From the NCBI GenBank assembly GCA_964036155.1, contig OZ038423.1, positions 45,833,249 through 45,897,248 on the forward strand: 64,000 nt of DNA. The letters are read 5' to 3'. Under the pieces are notes generated by a model. The model had not been told where the DNA came from and did not search any database. It worked only from the letters and a program-made list of their open reading frames with translations. Source of the DNA: Diploscapter coronatus. Taxonomy: Eukaryota > Nematoda > Chromadorea > Rhabditida > Rhabditidae. Within the stretch, counting starts at the first letter, position 1. Each line of letters starts with the position of its first letter. Made by a program: the position numbers and the translations under genes. Below, piece after piece: positions 58,964-64,000 of the stretch.

Positions 58964-61137
58964 CTCGATTGATTTCGCAAAAATCGCCGCTCCATGGGCC
59001 ACTGCTTCATCAGGATTGATATCAAATTTTAGCCTATTCTTTCCAAATTTTCCTGCCATAATTTGCTTTATTTTAGGAATTCGAGATGAACCACCTGCTA
59101 GAATCTAAAAATCATAGAAAGCTTATTTTCCGATTAATTTTGAGGCCTGACAAACCACATAATCAATTTCTGATTCTGATAAACGTGCGCTATTCAATGC
59201 GCTGTTCACTGTTATCATGACCTTTTCGAATAAGTCACTACACAATTCTTCAAATTTCGTTCTTGACAAAACGACATTCATTTCATTGTTGTCATTTATT
59301 TCCAACTAAAATTAACTATTAAAATTATAAATAGACAAATTCTACATGAATATTATCTGAATCTCTGACGGATAGCGCTTCTTTGACCGTTCGACATTTA
59401 TCACGCAATCGTTTGATCAGTTTAGGCTTTTTCATAATATCGTATTCGGATTCATTTTTAAACTCTCTCAATGCATAGTTCATAATTTTCCCATCGAAAT
59501 CTTGACCCCCTAAATTTGGATTATTTTTAAAAAGTTGAATTTCCTTTTGTATCGTGTAATGAAGAAGAGAATATTTATGCAACCCTTTGCAAGTCGCTCT
59601 TTTCACTGCAATCAAAGCTTCGCCCATTCAATTTAGCCTTTTTCGAATTTTTTATTAATGTTTTTGCCATTTTTCGTTCATAATTCTCATAAAATTAGTT
59701 AGATAAGTGATCAACTAACCTACCTAGATTGAAAACCGAATATTTTATCAGTTTCGACAGTATTTCATCCATATAGATAGTAGTAACGACAAATAATCAC
59801 ATCGAAATAAATAAACGCGTTGGGTTTTCCATCTAGATAAGCTAATTTGTCAATTATCCAACAATTTGGATGATAATTATAAACTGAAAATATTAAAAAC
59901 ACTAATAAAAGCTCGAAAAGCGGCGAAAATAAGCCATAATGAGTGGACGGAGCCTTGATTACACTAAAAAGAGCAACTTGCAAAAGGGCTACAGGAATGT
60001 TCTCTTCTCCATTACGCAATATACCAATCTGTGGGTCTCCTGCAGCACCTTTGGTCGCGATTTCACCATTCATTATTTCAATTATGCTGATATCGAGCGT
60101 TCCTAAGTTAATATTGTCTTTAATTTCTAGTAAAATTCTAACCCCCTCCAAAGTCGAATATCAAAATCTTCGAATTATCTAATCCTATCTTCTCTTGATA
60201 AGCATACGCAACGGCTTTAGACTCTTCAACTAATTCTTTCAAATCGAGTCCAGCTAACTCTACAGCTTTTCTTGTGGCTGACTTCTCTTCATATTTAAAA
60301 CTCACAGGAATTGCAACAACTACTCCTAGTATATCCTTGCTCAAATAGTTCTAGATAAAAGAACTGCTTATCAAAAACAATTAATTTACAGCCATTCATA
60401 CCTCTGCCAAAAATTTTAAATGCTTGAGAATTTCAGCTGAAACTTCTTCTGCTTTTATAAACCGTTCATTTGGTTTTCCTTTATTTAATACATATCCACA
60501 AATCTCCTAAAATTAGCGTTTTGAAGAAAATCATGAATATCTTGAATATATTACATCTTTCGTGTCGACGTTAAATGTCCAAAGATTTCGATTCTCAGCA
60601 ATGGCCAAATTATAAGGAACATGCCATCCAATCAGCCTTTTCGAATCTTAAAATATACAGTGGCAGCAAAAGTTTGGAAGCGAACTTAATTTTTTCAGCA
60701 CCCATTTCATCCATTAGTCATGAGCCAATTCGAATAATAAAATTTTGGCATACTAATGAGATTTGATCTTATCTAAGATTATTCAAACTTGAAACAACAT
60801 CTATTCACGATAGGTTGATGGATTGAGTTTGCAATATTTTGATTTGTTTCCAAACTTTTGCTCTCCATTGTAGATAAAAATAAATAAAAGCCATCCTACC
60901 ATATAAGATATTGGACAAATCTGTATCGCAGCTTATAGCTGAGCTTCCAACAATAATGCCATGATTAGAATAAGCGACTACGGATGGAGTCGTGTAACTA
61001 CCTAAAATATGCTATTTAAAATAAAAATAATGAGCTATAAAGTTGCCATGATCGTTATGAATCGTCACAGGTCGACCATTTTCGACGATCGCAACGCACG
61101 AATATGTCGTGCCCAAGTCGATGCCGATATAGACCAT
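58964..61137 (-). CDS. Hsp70-family ATPase domain (copy 2), N-terminal part of a possible Hsp70-coiled-coil fusion
   Basis: Starts [20 protein letters not shown]. Then [75 protein letters not shown] joined to [30 protein letters not shown] and [18 protein letters not shown]. It ends [19 protein letters not shown] at 58964. The Thr, Asp, Lys and Glu of the ATPase site are kept. No substrate-binding domain follows. Intron 1 is GC-AG: a G|GCAACT donor at the position where copy 1 has G|GTCTGT. Two introns carry mobile elements (59579-59994 and 60658-60870). The 3' junction is either GAG|GTTATC spliced to the coiled-coil exon in phase 0, or read-through to VILPIENL and a stop. Confidence 0.75.
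59579..59994. mobile_element. 416-bp MITE-like element in an Hsp70 copy 2 intron
   Basis: Terminal inverted repeats of about 52 bp: 59579-59630 and 59941-59994 share CCTTTGCAAGT(C/T)GCTCTTTT and CAATCAA(A/G)GCT. The rest of the 530-bp intron is filled by it. Copy 1 has no counterpart in its own intron here, which is only 47 nt. Confidence 0.75.
60658..60870. mobile_element. Tc1/mariner-type MITE in an Hsp70 copy 2 intron
   Basis: The ends are inverted repeats CAGTGGCAGCAAAAGTTTGG and, inverted, CCAAACTTTTGCTCTCCATTG, flanked on both sides by TA. TA duplication and a CAGTGG..AAAAGTTTGG end are typical of Tc1/mariner derivatives. No transposase is present (213 bp). Confidence 0.8.
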
Positions 61138-62047
61138 TGCTTATTCTTTAATTTTTTTAAATAAAAAAATTTGTACTGATTTAGGAAATAAATTCTGCAT
61201 TCATGCGCAAATGAATAAAAAATCAATAATAATTAGGAGCAAGAAAGCAAGCTTTTACATTGAATGATAATTGATAAGAGAGTAGTGATGTCGAATGTTT
61301 CGCGAGAAAGAAAATCTTATCATAAAATGAATAGTTTTGACAAATAATTGAGAATTAGAAATAAATAACTGAAGGGATTTTTAATTGGTTGAACAATAAT
61401 TTGCTGAATTTCGAATGTTATCTCGCATTCAAATGAAACAAGCTCAGGAGGAAGAGAGTAAGATGCTTTAGTAAATATGGAATGTTTATAGAAAGGCAAT
61501 TATGAAAGATAAGATGGGATGACCGTTCATAAAATAAAAACATTCAAATGAAAAAATAACGCAGCTAGGCGATATATGAAAGACAAAATTTGAAATAGAG
61601 CAATGAATTATCATTTTTCTCTCAAATTTGATGTTCAAATCAGAATATGGCAATTTAAGGAGAAATGTGAATATTGAAAAAGTAAGCAGAATGTTCCTTC
61701 TTAAAATAATGATTTGGAAGTGAAAACAACCCTATTTAGGCGACATATGTATCAAGTTGAGATTTCGTATCGAAGATATACAATTGAAGCTAAAAATAAG
61801 TGAGGAATAAAAAGAAAAATGACCATTTATGGAAGACAAGAATTGAGAACTGAATGAGAAAGATAAAGAATTTGGCAAATGAACCCTAATTTTTCAGCGA
61901 TAGTGGACGCCCTTCACATCGGGGACGAGTATTCGAGCTAGGAAAAAGTTGATCTTCACGAAAAAATACGCGATTTTCTGACATAAAGGCTTCTTTAATT
62001 AGCATTTTCGTGAAATCTTGAAATGTTCATTTCCGAATTTGGCTACA
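61138..62047. other. Intergenic: Hsp70 copy 2 promoter and upstream of the next plus gene
   Basis: 61100-61400 looks identical to 55633-55933. 61730-61880 resembles 4840-5000 upstream of the F-box/Kelch gene. A TTTCGCGAGAAAGAAAA block at 61297-61313 loosely resembles a heat-shock element, but the nTTCnnGAAn register is not exact. Confidence 0.6.
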
Positions 62048-63071
62048 ATGGCGCAGAACGTGGGTGAATGCAAAGATGTGCTTCTTGGTGAGTGGTGATG
62101 CCATTTGAATCACGACGTCGTCACTTTCCTGATCACGTCATAGATTGCTGTATCTTCAGAAATGCACTTTCTGATGCGCTACACGATGTCGGAGCTGGAG
62201 GATGGCGAGTTGCTCCAAGAGGCCATCGAACAAGGCATGCAGGTATACGATAGATGAAGTCATCTGATTCCTGGTATCAATTTTAGATGACGTTACCGCA
62301 TTTCAGAGACTCGCCGAAGACTTCGATCAGAACTACGTGGATCTGCTGTCGCGAATTAACGAATTGGAAAGGAGGATTCGGTGGGGCAAAGCAGAAATGC
62401 AGGGCAGCGATATGCTGGAGCGCACTGAGAGGGCGCTTAACCAAGTAGAAGGAAGTTTTATAGATCTCGACTTAATATATCCCATTTCAGGAAGGCCTGC
62501 TGATTGAGAAGATGAACCGACTCGAGCAGGTCGCTGATATCGTCAAGGTGCATGTCGCTCATTTATCTAATTTACCGTATTTTGTAGGACAGCATTCTCG
62601 CAGTGCACCACGTCCGCTATCTGATCGACTCAAAGTACGACGTCGACGGGATTCGGGATGAAGTGACGGCACTCGCCTACGCTGTCACGCACATCGAGAG
62701 TACGGTAAGTTGACGTTAACTGAAAATTATAATATTTAAAAATCCAAAATTACTGCAGATCCCCGAACGACTTCTGAAGCGAACTGGCGAGAACTCGATC
62801 GAGCGGATTTGCCACGATGCGATCATCGTTCTCAAGGACATGTAGGGGATTGCGATAATTGGACGCCATTTGGATTCTGGAGATGATTCAGGCCGACGAC
62901 AGATGACAGTGAAGACGCGATTCGAGATCTGACGGCTCTGGCAAGCGCTGCGAAGGACGGCACGCTCGTGGAGAAACTCGTCGGGTAAAATTGAGCTATT
63001 TCTATGAAAAATCGAGTTAATTTCTTTTATTTTCCAGATCCGCTGAAACCGAACGTCGGGAATTCAATTGA
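62048..63071 (+). CDS. Helical/coiled-coil protein of about 230 residues, family not recognised
   Basis: Seven exons. MAQNVGECKDVLL joins in phase 1 to EMHFLMRYTMSELEDGELLQ. Then RLAEDFDQNYVDLLSRINEL and ERRIRWGKAEMQGSD, EGLLIEKMNRLEQVADIVK, DSILAVHHVRYLIDSKYDVD, IPERLLKRTGENSIERICHD, and a Thr/Asp-rich tail ending ETERREFN with TGA at 63069-63071. The protein is almost entirely helical with heptad-like segments. Length and the LEQV..IVKDSILAVH stretch faintly recall dynactin subunit 3, but this is too weak to name it. The GC content of these exons is higher than in the neighbouring accessory cluster, as in the other conserved genes. Confidence 0.65.
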
Positions 63072-63488
63072 AGAGGAAAATTTGTCGTCCCTGAAAAAAT
63101 CTCAAGCCAAAACGCGTGTTTTCCTAGTACAACATAAATGAACTTGCAAGATTTAGATAGGTTTTCATATAAGTTTTGCACTTCTCTCGAATATCTTCAT
63201 GAAATTTTCATAAATCTGATAAAGTTAGTAAGATTTATAAAGGTTTAATCGAGTTTTTCCCATGTTATAGTCTAGTGTCCCCTAGGTAACAATGCGAAGT
63301 ACAGCTATATTTTTGGGAAAAAACTCGGCCCGAAACGTTCTTTTCATTTCTTTTCTGCAAAATCCCTCGCCGTAATCGATAAAACTCCCCCTTTCGTTCA
63401 TTTGCGCTTTGGTTCATATCATTGCTCAGTCGTTTCAGAGCCTTTATTATTTCGAAATTATTTGAATTTTTAGAAAATAGCCCTAAAA
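63072..63488. other. Intergenic between the two last genes
   Basis: 417 bp, no recognised feature apart from an AATTTTTAG acceptor at about 63465-63473 before the next ATG. Confidence 0.4.
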
Positions 63489-63823
63489 ATGTGGGAGGCA
63501 GGAAACTTCACCGATTATGATTTGCTGGATTTTTCGGATTACAATTTAACCGCTTCCAATTTAACTGCCTCCAAACACTGTGCGGAGAATCTCCGCTTCT
63601 ATAAACATACGACATTAGTGAGTCATAGGAAAACTATTCATAGATTAGTAGAAAAAAGCGATTTTTTCAGGCTTTCGTGATTTTATTCTGCCTTTCTCTA
63701 CTTTGCAATATTGGAACGATAGTGTGCTTCTTTCGTCACACAATTAGAGACAAGGTGACCGAACTTGCGAACAGACTCACCTATCGGCAGCACAACAATG
63801 AAGGTCTTCTTGAAAACTCGTAA
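63489..63823 (+). CDS. Small single-pass membrane glycoprotein, about 94 residues, unknown
   Basis: Exon 1 encodes MWEAGNFTDYDLLDFSDYNL with N-glycosylation sites NFT, NLT and NLT. A GTGAGT donor and a TTTTTTCAG acceptor lead to exon 2. Exon 2 has one hydrophobic segment (AFVILFCLSLLCNIGTIVCF), then the positive stop-transfer sequence FRHTIRDK, a short tail ending NNEGLLENS, and TAA at 63821-63823. The topology suggests N-terminus outside. It looks like the N-terminal tail and TM1 of a receptor, but no further membrane segment follows before the stop, so a stand-alone micro-protein or a truncated receptor are both possible. Confidence 0.5.
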
Positions 63824-64000
63824 ATTGTTCTCGTATTTTCGAAAATTGCGTCGTTTTTTGTTTTCCTTATGAAAAGCAGCTTTATATAGCCGGTTAGAGC
63901 TTTTATCCTGCCTCAAAATGGGACTTACATTTATTTTCGACATTTTTACTTTGGAAATAACGTTGTTTTTAATTTCTCAGCTATGAAGATCATCTTTATA

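Noticed and set aside
61295..61315. Heat-shock element upstream of both Hsp70 genes
   Set aside because: TTCGCGAGAAAGAAAA lacks the strict nTTCnnGAAn spacing, so heat control is not supported.
1..64000. CRISPR arrays, rRNA genes, bacterial operon signals
   Set aside because: None seen; gene structure is eukaryotic throughout.

Overview
The window looks like nuclear DNA of a nematode or a close relative. Genes are split into many short exons (about 50-250 nt) by introns of mostly 42-50 nt ending in TTTTCAG or TTTTAG. Several start codons lie a few bases after a TTTTCAG-type acceptor with no cis exon in front, as expected for spliced-leader trans-splicing. The gene set (citron CNH protein, APC/apr-1-like, CCK-type receptor, NEK8/NEKL-2-like kinase, INTS8, NDRG, FMO) is animal. 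The species cannot be fixed from sequence alone. Intergenic DNA and introns are AT-rich and full of small inverted-repeat (MITE or foldback) elements.

Layout, left to right: end of a citron-kinase-type gene (+); an F-box/Kelch gene (-) between inverted repeats; an APC/apr-1-like gene (+) with a shortened SAMP-like tail and a VTTV C-terminus; a secreted/type I membrane glycoprotein (+); about 6 kb that is largely non-coding but holds a small minus-strand ORF with a NuRD-binding N-terminal motif; a cholecystokinin-like GPCR (+); a NEK8-like kinase (+); a four-TM protein (+) with a foldback element in intron 1; about 4 kb of non-coding DNA; a MARVEL-like four-TM protein (+); an FMO (-) with two alternative last exons; a secreted protein of unknown family (+); INTS8 (-); NDRG (-); then an accessory cluster at 51.5-61.2 kb (-); finally a coiled-coil protein and a tiny single-TM glycoprotein (+).

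The most unusual part is the accessory cluster. Two divergent Hsp70 ATPase domains are each followed, in the same direction and in compatible splice phase, by something other than the Hsp70 substrate-binding domain. One leads into a double set of Kelch repeats, the other into an intronless 732-residue alpha-helical/coiled-coil region. Both Hsp70 genes share about 300 bp of apparently identical 5' sequence although their proteins are divergent. The 3' flanks of the Hsp70-Kelch unit, the Hsp70-coiled-coil unit and the distant F-box/Kelch gene at 3.4 kb are homologous. This suggests one shuffling family in which an Hsp70 ATPase, an F-box-like domain, Kelch propellers and a coiled coil are exchanged between shared ends. 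The fusions are inferred from splice sites and need transcript evidence. One Hsp70 copy also appears to have lost a splice acceptor.
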